Of a stretch of DNA of 5,250 nt, positions 1 to 5,250 are shown piece by piece. The notes under the pieces were generated by a model, which did no database searches, was not told the DNA's origin, and saw only the letters and a program-made list of their open reading frames with translations. Position numbers and translations under genes: made by a program. This DNA is from Rhodanobacter sp. (lineage in GTDB: Bacteria; Pseudomonadota; Gammaproteobacteria; Xanthomonadales; Rhodanobacteraceae): contig JAPHUU010000381.1 of the NCBI GenBank assembly GCA_026193555.1, positions 1-5,250 of the forward strand, in the 5' to 3' direction. Numbering within the stretch: the stretch's first letter is position 1; every line of letters begins with the position of its first letter.

Positions 1-225
1 GTGTTCTATCGCGCCAGCAGCCGCGAGCAGGCGTTGCAGCTGGGGCTGGCCGGTCATGCCAGGAACCGGCCCGACGGTTGCGTCGAGGTGCTGGCCAGCG
101 GATCGACGGCGGCGCTGGACGCCTTCGAACAATGGTTGCGGCAAGGCCCGCCGGCGGCGCAGGTCGACGCGGTCACTCGCGAGGATCTGCCGGAGCGGGA
201 ACTGCGGGGATTCCACACCGGCTGA
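1..225 (+). CDS. acyP: Acylphosphatase, 5'-truncated by the window edge
   Basis: Acylphosphatases are small cytosolic alpha/beta enzymes that hydrolyse the carboxyl-phosphate bond of acyl phosphates. The 74 visible residues start inside the first conserved motif (family pattern GxVQGVxFR). Base 1 therefore begins the Val codon of that motif, read as V-F-Y-R, and GTG at base 1 is an internal codon rather than the start. The phosphate-binding Arg is visible residue 4 and the catalytic Asn is visible residue 22, inside GHARNRPDGCVEV (18-30), the second family signature. The C-terminal end, GFHTG, matches the usual family ending. Family members are about 90 residues long, so roughly 15-18 N-terminal residues lie upstream. 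The stop is TGA at 223-225. It converges on the ppk2 gene with 3 bases between the stop codons. Identification is firm; the physiological substrate is not known from sequence. Confidence 0.93.
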   Translation: MFYRASSREQALQLGLAGHARNRPDGCVEVLASGSTAALDAFEQWLRQGPPAAQVDAVTREDLPERELRGFHTG

Positions 226-228
226 AGC

Positions 229-993
229 TCAGTAAGTATCCGCCACCCACAAGGCCTTGTCGGTGACATGCTCCCGTTTCGGCTTGCCCTTCAGCCTGGG
301 CAGGCTGACCTTGGCGACGGGCTGGTCATCGAACGGAACCTGTTGCAGCAAGTGCCGGATCAGGTTGACCCGGCCGCGTTTCTGGCTGTTGAAGTCGACC
401 ACGAACCAGGGTGCCGTCGGTGTCTGCGTGCGCTCGATCATCACGTCGCGCAATCGCCCCATTTCGGCGTATTTCTGTCGTGCCGCCAGATCCACCGGCG
501 AGAGCTTCCAGCGCTTCAGTGGATCATCGGCGCGCTCGGAAAAGCGCTTCTCCTGCTCGACCTGATCCACCGCCAGCCAGTACTTGATCAGGATGATGCC
601 GTCATCGGTGAGCATCTTCTCGAACGAGGGCACTGCATCGAGAAACGCATCGTGTTCCGCCTCGCTGCAGAATCCCATCGCCGGCTCCACCACGGCGCGG
701 TTGTACCAGCTGCGGTCGAACAGCACGAACTCGCCAGCGCTGGGCAGGTGCGGGACATAGCGCTGGAAATACCACTGGCTGGTCTCGCTTTCGCTGGGCT
801 TGCCCAGAGCCGCGATCCGAAAGCCGCGGGTATCCATGCTCTCGGTGATCCGTTTGATCACGCCGCCCTTGCCAGCCGCATCACGGCCCTCGAAGAGCAC
901 CACCAGCCGGTTGCCGCTGCCGCGCAGCCAGCGCTGCAGCCGGATCAACTCGAGCTGCAGTTCCTCCATCGCCTTGTCGTAATGGTTGCCCAT
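229..993 (-). CDS. ppk2: Polyphosphate kinase 2 family protein (PPK2)
   Basis: A 254-residue PPK2-family kinase. These P-loop enzymes transfer phosphate between polyphosphate and nucleotides, usually favouring NDP/NTP formation from polyP, in the cytosol. Visible motifs are Walker A GRDAAGKG (residues 36-43), the conserved WYFQRYV block (74-80), and Walker B FDRSWYNRA (92-100). A lid region follows with KYWLAV, then EQEKRFSERADDPLKRWKLS. The protein ends in ALWVADTY, as is common for single-domain PPK2 proteins. Length fits a one-domain (class I-like) enzyme, but preference for ADP, AMP or GDP cannot be read from the sequence. The frame stays open upstream to 1593, but that extension is antiframe to prfA. 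The start at 993 is chosen because the family N-terminus begins there and an AGGTGA ribosome site sits 7 bases upstream. It lies 65 bases downstream of prfA on the same strand, so it is probably co-transcribed, although a separate promoter is possible. Confidence 0.93.
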   Translation of the reverse strand: MGNHYDKAMEELQLELIRLQRWLRGSGNRLVVLFEGRDAAGKGGVIKRITESMDTRGFRIAALGKPSESETSQWYFQRYVPHLPSAGEFVLFDRSWYNRAVVEPAMGFCSEAEHDAFLDAVPSFEKMLTDDGIILIKYWLAVDQVEQEKRFSERADDPLKRWKLSPVDLAARQKYAEMGRLRDVMIERTQTPTAPWFVVDFNSQKRGRVNLIRHLLQQVPFDDQPVAKVSLPRLKGKPKREHVTDKALWVADTY

Positions 994-1000
994 GCTGGCT

Positions 1001-1006
1001 TCACCT
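1001..1006 (-). promoter_or_regulatory. Ribosome binding site of ppk2 (AGGTGA)
   Basis: AGGTGA on the minus strand lies 7 bases before the ATG at 993. It settles the start against the much longer open frame that continues into prfA. Just upstream at 1008-1020 is a tiny perfect inverted repeat (arms ATTG/CAAT, loop of 5). This repeat is too short to assign a role. Confidence 0.7.
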
Positions 1007-1058
1007 GATTGCCGAACAATAGGGCACAGGCTACCCGCAAATGCCGTGACGGTTCGGT

Positions 1059-2138
1059 TCAGGCGCCGCCCAGCGCCTGCAGCAGGTCGGCCTGGTGTTC
1101 GCGGGTCAGGGTGTCGATCAGTTCGCCCAGATCGCCTTGCATGATTTCCGCAAGGCGGTACAGATTCAGTCCGATGCGGTGATCGGTGACCAGATTGTCC
1201 TTGTAGCGGTAGGTACGGATGCGCTGGCTGCGGTCGCCGGTGCCGACCTGCAGCCGGCGGGACTCGGCCTGCGCGGCACTCTGCTTGCTGCGCTCGGCGT
1301 CGAGCAGGCGTGCCTTCAGCAGGCTCATCGCCCGGGCGCGGTTCTTGTGCTGGCTGCGCTCTTCCTGGCACTCCACCACGGTGCCGGTCGGCAGATGGGT
1401 GATGCGGATCGCCGAATCGGTCTTGTTGACATGCTGGCCGCCGGCGCCCGAGGCGCGGAAGGTATCGGTCTTCAGATCGGCCGGGTTGATCGGGACATCG
1501 TCGATCTCGTCCAGTTCCGGCAACACCGCCACCGTGGCGGTGGAGGTATGCACGCGGCCCTGCGATTCGGTGGCCGGTACCCGTTTCACGCAATGGGCGC
1601 CGGACTCGAACTTCAGCTGCGAGTAGGCGCCCTTGCCCTCGATCCGGGCAACGATTTCCTTGTAGCCGCCGTGCTCGCCGGCATGTTCGCTCAGGACTTC
1701 GACGTACCAGTGCCGGTTCTCGGCGTAACGCAGGTACATGCGGAACAGGTCGCCGGCGAAGATCGCCGCCTCGTCGCCGCCGCTGCCGGCACGAACTTCC
1801 AGGTAGAGGTTGGCCTCATCGCGCGGATCCTTCGGCAACAGCAGTCGCTGCAGTTCGCTGTCCAGATCGCGCAGGTAGTGTTCCAGTCGCAGCACATCGG
1901 CGACAGCCATTTCACGCAATTCGGGGTCGTCCAGCATCGCGCGCGTTTCGGTCAGCGCAAGCTCGGCCTGATCGTGCTCACGCAGCGATGCGGCAACCGG
2001 TTCCAGCTGGGCATATTCCCGCGACAGCTCGCGGAAGCGCGCATTGTCGGCCAGTACGTCGGGTTGACCCAGCAGCAGGCCGATTTCCTCGTGACGTTCA
2101 GACAGGGCTTCGAGCTTGCGGCGGATCGATGGGGTCAT
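1059..2138 (-). CDS. prfA: Peptide chain release factor 1 (RF1)
   Basis: RF1 recognises UAA and UAG in the ribosomal A site and triggers peptidyl-tRNA hydrolysis. The 359-residue protein has the normal RF1 length. Domain 1 (about 1-100) is the helical N-terminal region. The codon-recognition tripeptide PAT lies at 188-190 within [15 protein letters not shown], which marks RF1 rather than RF2 (SPF). The catalytic GGQ is at 233-235 within [18 protein letters not shown], with Gln235 in the register known from E. coli RF1 and expected to be methylated by PrmC. Further family blocks are [19 protein letters not shown] (117-135) and the C-terminal [19 protein letters not shown] (306-324). No frameshift is present; programmed frameshifting belongs to prfB. 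The ATG at 2138 gives the standard N-terminus ([10 protein letters not shown]), but no convincing Shine-Dalgarno sequence precedes it. It lies 88 bases downstream of hemA on the same strand, the classic hemA-prfA pair. The usual third gene, prmC, is absent and replaced by ppk2. Confidence 0.98.
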   Translation of the reverse strand: MTPSIRRKLEALSERHEEIGLLLGQPDVLADNARFRELSREYAQLEPVAASLREHDQAELALTETRAMLDDPELREMAVADVLRLEHYLRDLDSELQRLLLPKDPRDEANLYLEVRAGSGGDEAAIFAGDLFRMYLRYAENRHWYVEVLSEHAGEHGGYKEIVARIEGKGAYSQLKFESGAHCVKRVPATESQGRVHTSTATVAVLPELDEIDDVPINPADLKTDTFRASGAGGQHVNKTDSAIRITHLPTGTVVECQEERSQHKNRARAMSLLKARLLDAERSKQSAAQAESRRLQVGTGDRSQRIRTYRYKDNLVTDHRIGLNLYRLAEIMQGDLGELIDTLTREHQADLLQALGGA

Positions 2139-2205
2139 GGTGGGCCAGCGGTGAGAAGCGGGGAGTGAGCGGCGGGTTCGACAGTGGTGCCTGCGTCGAT
2201 CCGGG

Positions 2206-2222
2206 AGCGGCAGTCAGCCGCT
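2206..2222 (-). repeat. Perfect 6-bp inverted repeat in the hemA-prfA gap
   Basis: On the minus strand AGCGGC, a 5-base loop TGACT, then GCCGCT, beginning 4 bases after the hemA stop codon (TAG at 2229-2227). In the hemA-prfA transcript this would form a short GC-rich hairpin. No T-run follows (the next bases are CCCGGATC), so it does not meet the form of a rho-independent terminator. A 3'-end or mRNA-stabilising role, partial attenuation, or chance in GC-rich DNA are all possible. Confidence 0.4.
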
Positions 2223-2226
2223 TTCG

Positions 2227-3501
2227 CTAGTGCCCGGTTTTCCCCTGGTCTTCGTCGAGTCCGTAGAGTCGTCCGGCCGCCTGCAGCAGATCCAGGTCGC
2301 CGCTCAGCGTGGCTTCGCGCAGGCGTGCACTGGGGTGGTGCAGCAGCTTGTTGGTCAGCGTGTTGGCGAGGAAGGCCAGCGCCTCCTCCGGCGACTTGCC
2401 CCGCGCGAGCATGCTGCGGGCCTTGTCCAGCACCTCGTCACGGTAGCCCTCGGCATGCTGGCGCATGTCCAGTGCCGGATTCCACAGGGTGAGGGTGCGG
2501 CGCCAGGCCATGTAGCGATCCACATGCAGGTCGATGATCACGTCAGCTTCGCGCGCAGCGGCCTCGCGCGAGCGGCGGTTGCCGTCGATCACCTGGTGCA
2601 GGTCGTCGATCCCGTACAGGTAGACGTCCGGCAGTTCGCCCACGCTGGCCTCGATGTCGCGTGGCACGGCGATGTCGACCATGAACATCGGTTTGTGTCG
2701 ACGTGCCGCCATCGCGTTCTCGACCATGCGCCGGGTCAGCACCGGCTGCCGCGCGGCGGTCGAGGAGATCACAATGTCGACTTCCTCCAGATGCTGCGGC
2801 AAATCCGCCAGCGCGATCGCATAGCCGCCATAGCGACCAGCCAGCTCCTGCGCGGTCTCCAGCGTGCGGTTGGCGACGATCAGCCGGCGTGCCTGCTTGT
2901 CGGCCAGGTGGCGGGCCGCCAGTTCGATCGTGTCGCCGGCTCCGATCAGCAGGACGCAGGCCTGCTTCAGGTCGGTGAACACCTGCTCGGCCAGGCGCAC
3001 GGCGGTGAAAGCGACGGATACCGTGTGTGCGCCGATGCGGGTGTCGGTGCGTACCCGCTTGGCGACGGCGAACGTATGCTGCAGCAGGCGATCAAGGGGG
3101 GCGCGCAGTACTTGTGCACTGCGTGCCTGCTGGTAGGCATCCTTGACCTGGCCAAGGATCTGCGGTTCGCCAAGCACCATCGAGTCGAGTCCGGTGGCGA
3201 CGCGGAACATGTGGCGGACCGCGTCCTGTTCGTCATGGCGGTACAGGAACTCGTCCAGCTTGCCGGCAGTCAGATGGTGGTGACGACTCAGCCATGCCAG
3301 CGGGATGTGCTCCGCACCTTCGGCCACACCGACATAGAGTTCGGTGCGGTTGCAGGTGGACAGGATCATTGCCTCCTCGATGCCGGGTTCCCGGGTCAAC
3401 TCGATCATGGCCGGGCCTGCGGCGTCCGTATCGAACGCCACTTGCTCGCGCAGGCTGACCGGCGCGGTGAGGTGATTGAGCCCGAGGGCGATCAGCGGCA
3501 T
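2227..3501 (-). CDS. hemA: Glutamyl-tRNA reductase
   Basis: HemA reduces the glutamate of Glu-tRNA(Glu) with NADPH to glutamate-1-semialdehyde, the first committed step of C5-pathway heme synthesis; the product passes to HemL. The 424-residue protein is of normal length. The N-terminal catalytic domain begins MPLIALGLNHLTAPV and has the catalytic Cys50 in LSTCNRTELY (47-56). The substrate-binding block SMVLGEPQILGQVK is at 107-120. The NADPH-binding domain has VLLIGAGDTIELAARHL (183-199) and IVANRT (208-213). The block MVDIAVPRDIE lies at 274-284. A helical C-terminal dimerisation domain covers about 320-415 (NKLLHHPSARLREA at 384-397). Most homologues have GAGE where this one has GAGD, a conservative change. 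The start at 3501 gives the family N-terminus; the ribosome site is weak (GGAAGA about 12 bases upstream). It leads the minus-strand series hemA-prfA-ppk2 and diverges from the TPR lipoprotein gene. Confidence 0.98.
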   Translation of the reverse strand: MPLIALGLNHLTAPVSLREQVAFDTDAAGPAMIELTREPGIEEAMILSTCNRTELYVGVAEGAEHIPLAWLSRHHHLTAGKLDEFLYRHDEQDAVRHMFRVATGLDSMVLGEPQILGQVKDAYQQARSAQVLRAPLDRLLQHTFAVAKRVRTDTRIGAHTVSVAFTAVRLAEQVFTDLKQACVLLIGAGDTIELAARHLADKQARRLIVANRTLETAQELAGRYGGYAIALADLPQHLEEVDIVISSTAARQPVLTRRMVENAMAARRHKPMFMVDIAVPRDIEASVGELPDVYLYGIDDLHQVIDGNRRSREAAAREADVIIDLHVDRYMAWRRTLTLWNPALDMRQHAEGYRDEVLDKARSMLARGKSPEEALAFLANTLTNKLLHHPSARLREATLSGDLDLLQAAGRLYGLDEDQGKTGH

Positions 3502-3610
3502 GAGTTGGGGAAATCTTCCGGCGGTGGTAGTCGGCAGCGTGGGCTAAGCTTGGCGCAACGTCAGTGTGATGACAGATTCAGCCGAAACAGGCAATTCGAT
3601 GGAGAGTAGT
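3502..3610. promoter_or_regulatory. Divergent intergenic region, hemA / TPR lipoprotein
   Basis: About 109 bases between the hemA start and the start of the TPR gene; it must hold or overlap the promoters for both directions if neither gene is read from farther away. It is visibly less GC-rich than the coding DNA around it, especially at 3560-3600. I find no -35/-10 pair that I would defend. The best + strand candidate is TTGGCG (3550-3555) with CAGATT 17 bases later (3573-3578), a poor -10. No repeat or clear operator was found. Confidence 0.35.
3601..3606 (+). promoter_or_regulatory. Ribosome binding site favouring the GTG start at 3611
   Basis: GGAGAG lies 4 bases before GTG at 3611, with its GGAG core 6 bases away. 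It overlaps the alternative in-frame ATG at 3599, whose own upstream sequence has only a weak ACAGG match at 3587-3591. This contrast is why the GTG start is preferred. Confidence 0.55.
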
Positions 3611-5250
3611 GTGCGCAGCAGAGGGGCCAAGTTCAAGCAACTGCGGCATTTTACGGCAGTGTCGATGTTGGTGCTCGCCTTGGCGGCATGCGCCAGCGCC
3701 CCGTCACAACCGGTCGCGGGCAAGGTCGCCAGCGTGGCGCAGCCGTTGGATCGGCTGGTGGTGGCGATCCCGGATGCCGAACACGACCTGCTCGCTCAAC
3801 TGCTGGCGGGGGAGATGGCGCTGACCCACTCCGACCTGAAATCCGCAGCCGGCCACTACGGCAAGGCGATGCAGCTGAGTGCCGACCCGCGGGTGGCCGA
3901 GCGCGCTGCCGCCCTGGCGATCGCCGTGCATGACAGCGCGGCGGCGGAACGTGCGCTGGACCGCTGGCAGGTGCTGGGTGCCAAGCCCGGTCCGCTGGCT
4001 CAGGCGCGGGCCGAACTGGCACTTGATGCTGGCCATGCCGATGAAGCCCGACATCAGCTGGAGTTGCTGAGTGGAAGCGGCGATCAGGATGCCTGGCGCC
4101 AGTTCGGTCGGGTTCTGCTGGGTGCCCGTGATCAGGCGCAGGCTGCCCGTCTGCTGGAGACATTGGCTACCCCGCAGCGACTTCCTGCCGATGCAAAAGC
4201 GTGGTTGGCGATGAGTGAGCTGGGTGAGAAATTCGGCCTGCACGCCTACGCGATGCAGATCGCGGAGGCGGCCATGCAGCGCTTCGCCAGCGTCGAAACC
4301 TATGCCTGGGCGGCGCAGCTGAAATACAGCAGCGGCGACCATGACGGTGCACGGGCGTTGCTGAAACGAGCGCTTGCCAAGGCTCCTCGCAACACCCGGT
4401 TGCGGCTGGCCTACGCCGGCATGCTCAGTCGGGCGGGTGACCGGGCTGGCGCGGTCAGGCTGCTGCAGCGTGGTCCGCAGGACGCCGGGATCTATGCAAT
4501 GCGGGCCGGTCTGGCGGCTCAGGCCAGGGACGAGAAGGCTTTGGCGGCCATCTACAGGCAGCTGAAATCGGCGCCGGCGGACGTGCGCAAACACAGCTCC
4601 TACCTGCTCGGGCAGTTGGCCGAGATGCAGCATCGGGACAGCGAGGCGCTGGAATGGTACGGCCGGGTGGGTGACGACGATCCCCATGCGTTCGACGCCG
4701 ATCTGCGCCGCGCAGTACTCCTGCAGTCGCAAGGCAAGAGCACCGAAGCGCACCAGCTGCTGGAGCAGATGCAACTGGACTATCTGGAGCAGCCCGCACA
4801 ATTGCGTCAGGCCTACCAGGCTGATGCCGAGATGTACCTGCGTGAGCGGAAATTCACGCAGGCAGAAACGGCCTTCAGTCGTGCATTGCAGGTGGTGCCC
4901 GATGATCCCGGATTGCTCTATGGCCGGGGCCTGGCCTACGCCGAGGCAGGCCAGATCGATCAGGCGGTGCAGGATTTTCGGCGGTTGTTGAAGATCAAGC
5001 CGGGTGACGTCGATGCCAGCAATGCGCTCGGCTACACGCTGGCGGATGCCAACCGCGATCTGCCCGAGGCAGAACGGCTGATTCGTGCCGCACGCGCCGC
5101 CAAACCGGACGATCCGGCGATAGCCGATTCCTGGGGTTGGCTGCAGTACCGGCTGGGTCACCTGGACGAGGCTGCGCGGACGTTGCGCGACGCGTGGAAA
5201 CTGCGCAGGGACGCCGATGTCGGCGTGCATCTGGGTGAGGTGCTGTGGCA
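3611..5250 (+). CDS. TPR-repeat outer-membrane lipoprotein, LbcA-like; 3' end beyond the window
   Basis: From GTG at 3611, 546 codons are open to the window edge. The N-terminus is a lipoprotein signal: a basic n-region (MRSRGAKFKQLRH), a hydrophobic stretch (about 14-26) and lipobox LAAC with the lipidated Cys at 27. The next residue is Ala rather than Asp, which fits sorting to the outer membrane. The rest is helical and rich in TPR units. The clearest are near residues 60-93, 228-260, 399-432, 433-466, 467-500 and 501-534, including NALGYTLAD and ADSWGWLQYRLG. The visible end, VHLGEVLW, resembles the last conserved block of such proteins, so perhaps 25-45 residues are missing. Its position divergent from hemA matches P. 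aeruginosa PA4667 (LbcA), the lipoprotein partner of protease CtpA in turnover of cell-wall hydrolases. That function is inference by synteny and architecture. TPRs bind proteins and there is no catalytic motif. An ATG at 3599 would add four residues. lolB is expected downstream. Confidence 0.88.
   Translation, partial: MRSRGAKFKQLRHFTAVSMLVLALAACASAPSQPVAGKVASVAQPLDRLVVAIPDAEHDLLAQLLAGEMALTHSDLKSAAGHYGKAMQLSADPRVAERAAALAIAVHDSAAAERALDRWQVLGAKPGPLAQARAELALDAGHADEARHQLELLSGSGDQDAWRQFGRVLLGARDQAQAARLLETLATPQRLPADAKAWLAMSELGEKFGLHAYAMQIAEAAMQRFASVETYAWAAQLKYSSGDHDGARALLKRALAKAPRNTRLRLAYAGMLSRAGDRAGAVRLLQRGPQDAGIYAMRAGLAAQARDEKALAAIYRQLKSAPADVRKHSSYLLGQLAEMQHRDSEALEWYGRVGDDDPHAFDADLRRAVLLQSQGKSTEAHQLLEQMQLDYLEQPAQLRQAYQADAEMYLRERKFTQAETAFSRALQVVPDDPGLLYGRGLAYAEAGQIDQAVQDFRRLLKIKPGDVDASNALGYTLADANRDLPEAERLIRAARAAKPDDPAIADSWGWLQYRLGHLDEAARTLRDAWKLRRDADVGVHLGEVLW

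Noticed and set aside
1..3. GTG at base 1 as the start codon of the acylphosphatase.
   Set aside because: It is the Val codon within the conserved VQGVxFR motif, so the gene continues upstream of the window.
994..1058. A possible promoter or terminator between prfA and ppk2.
   Set aside because: TTGCGG and TATTGT occur on the minus strand but are only 13 bases apart, too close for a sigma-70 promoter. No stem with a T-run is present, and the small CCG-TCA-CGG and ATTG/CAAT palindromes are too short.
994..1593. A 200-residue N-terminal extension of PPK2 reading into prfA.
   Set aside because: The extra part is Arg/Pro/Gly-rich, out of frame with prfA and without any domain. The ATG at 993 has an AGGTGA site and begins the family N-terminus.
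3565..3580. A possible CRP/Clp site: TGTGA, six bases, then ATTCA.
   Set aside because: Only the left half matches TGTGA-N6-TCACA; the right half matches at two of five positions, as expected by chance.
2230..3609. A 459-residue + strand open frame opposite hemA.
   Set aside because: It is the exact antisense of a well-identified hemA; its His/Gln/Val-rich product has no family motif. The same reasoning dismisses the 357-residue + frame opposite prfA (1095-2168) and the 246-residue + frame opposite ppk2 (268-1008).
3704..5230. A 508-residue open frame on the minus strand opposite the TPR lipoprotein gene.
   Set aside because: It is a mirror of codon bias in GC-rich DNA. The + strand frame has a lipobox, TPR repeats and a ribosome site, and runs open across the whole region; the minus frame shows no recognisable domain and a Gln/Arg-rich low-order composition.

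Overview
The window is dense, GC-rich chromosomal housekeeping DNA. It looks like a gammaproteobacterium, most plausibly of the Xanthomonadales (Rhodanobacteraceae/Xanthomonadaceae type). This rests on the divergent arrangement prfA <- hemA | TPR lipoprotein ->, which is the known Pseudomonas/gammaproteobacterial layout (in P. aeruginosa, PA4665 prfA, PA4666 hemA, PA4667 TPR lipoprotein, then lolB-ispE-prs), and on the style of the protein sequences. Genus assignment is inference.

Layout, left to right. (1) Bases 1-225 hold the 3' part of an acylphosphatase gene on the + strand, with its start outside the window. (2) It meets tail to tail, with only 3 bases between the stop codons, a minus-strand series read right to left: hemA (glutamyl-tRNA reductase, 2227-3501), an 88-base gap with a small perfect inverted repeat, prfA (release factor 1, 1059-2138), a 65-base gap, and a PPK2-family polyphosphate kinase (229-993). 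(3) A roughly 110-base divergent intergenic region (3502-3610) separates hemA from a + strand gene for a TPR-rich outer-membrane lipoprotein. That gene starts at 3611 (or 3599) and is still open at the right edge. It is the longest gene in the window and resembles LbcA of P. aeruginosa.

How the genes relate. HemA makes glutamate-1-semialdehyde from Glu-tRNA(Glu), the first committed step of C5-pathway tetrapyrrole synthesis. PrfA ends translation at UAA and UAG. Their pairing is old and widespread. The third position of this cluster, often held by prmC (which methylates the GGQ glutamine of release factors), is here a PPK2-family kinase, which uses polyphosphate and nucleotides. The TPR lipoprotein is expected to lie in the cell envelope, and by synteny lolB and ispE would follow just past the window; this cannot be seen here.

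No tRNA, rRNA, CRISPR array, insertion sequence, prophage gene or clear rho-independent terminator was found. All recognised catalytic motifs are intact and no frameshift was seen. I see no evidence for an undescribed system; the points worth a second look are modest ones of gene order, start sites and intergenic structure.
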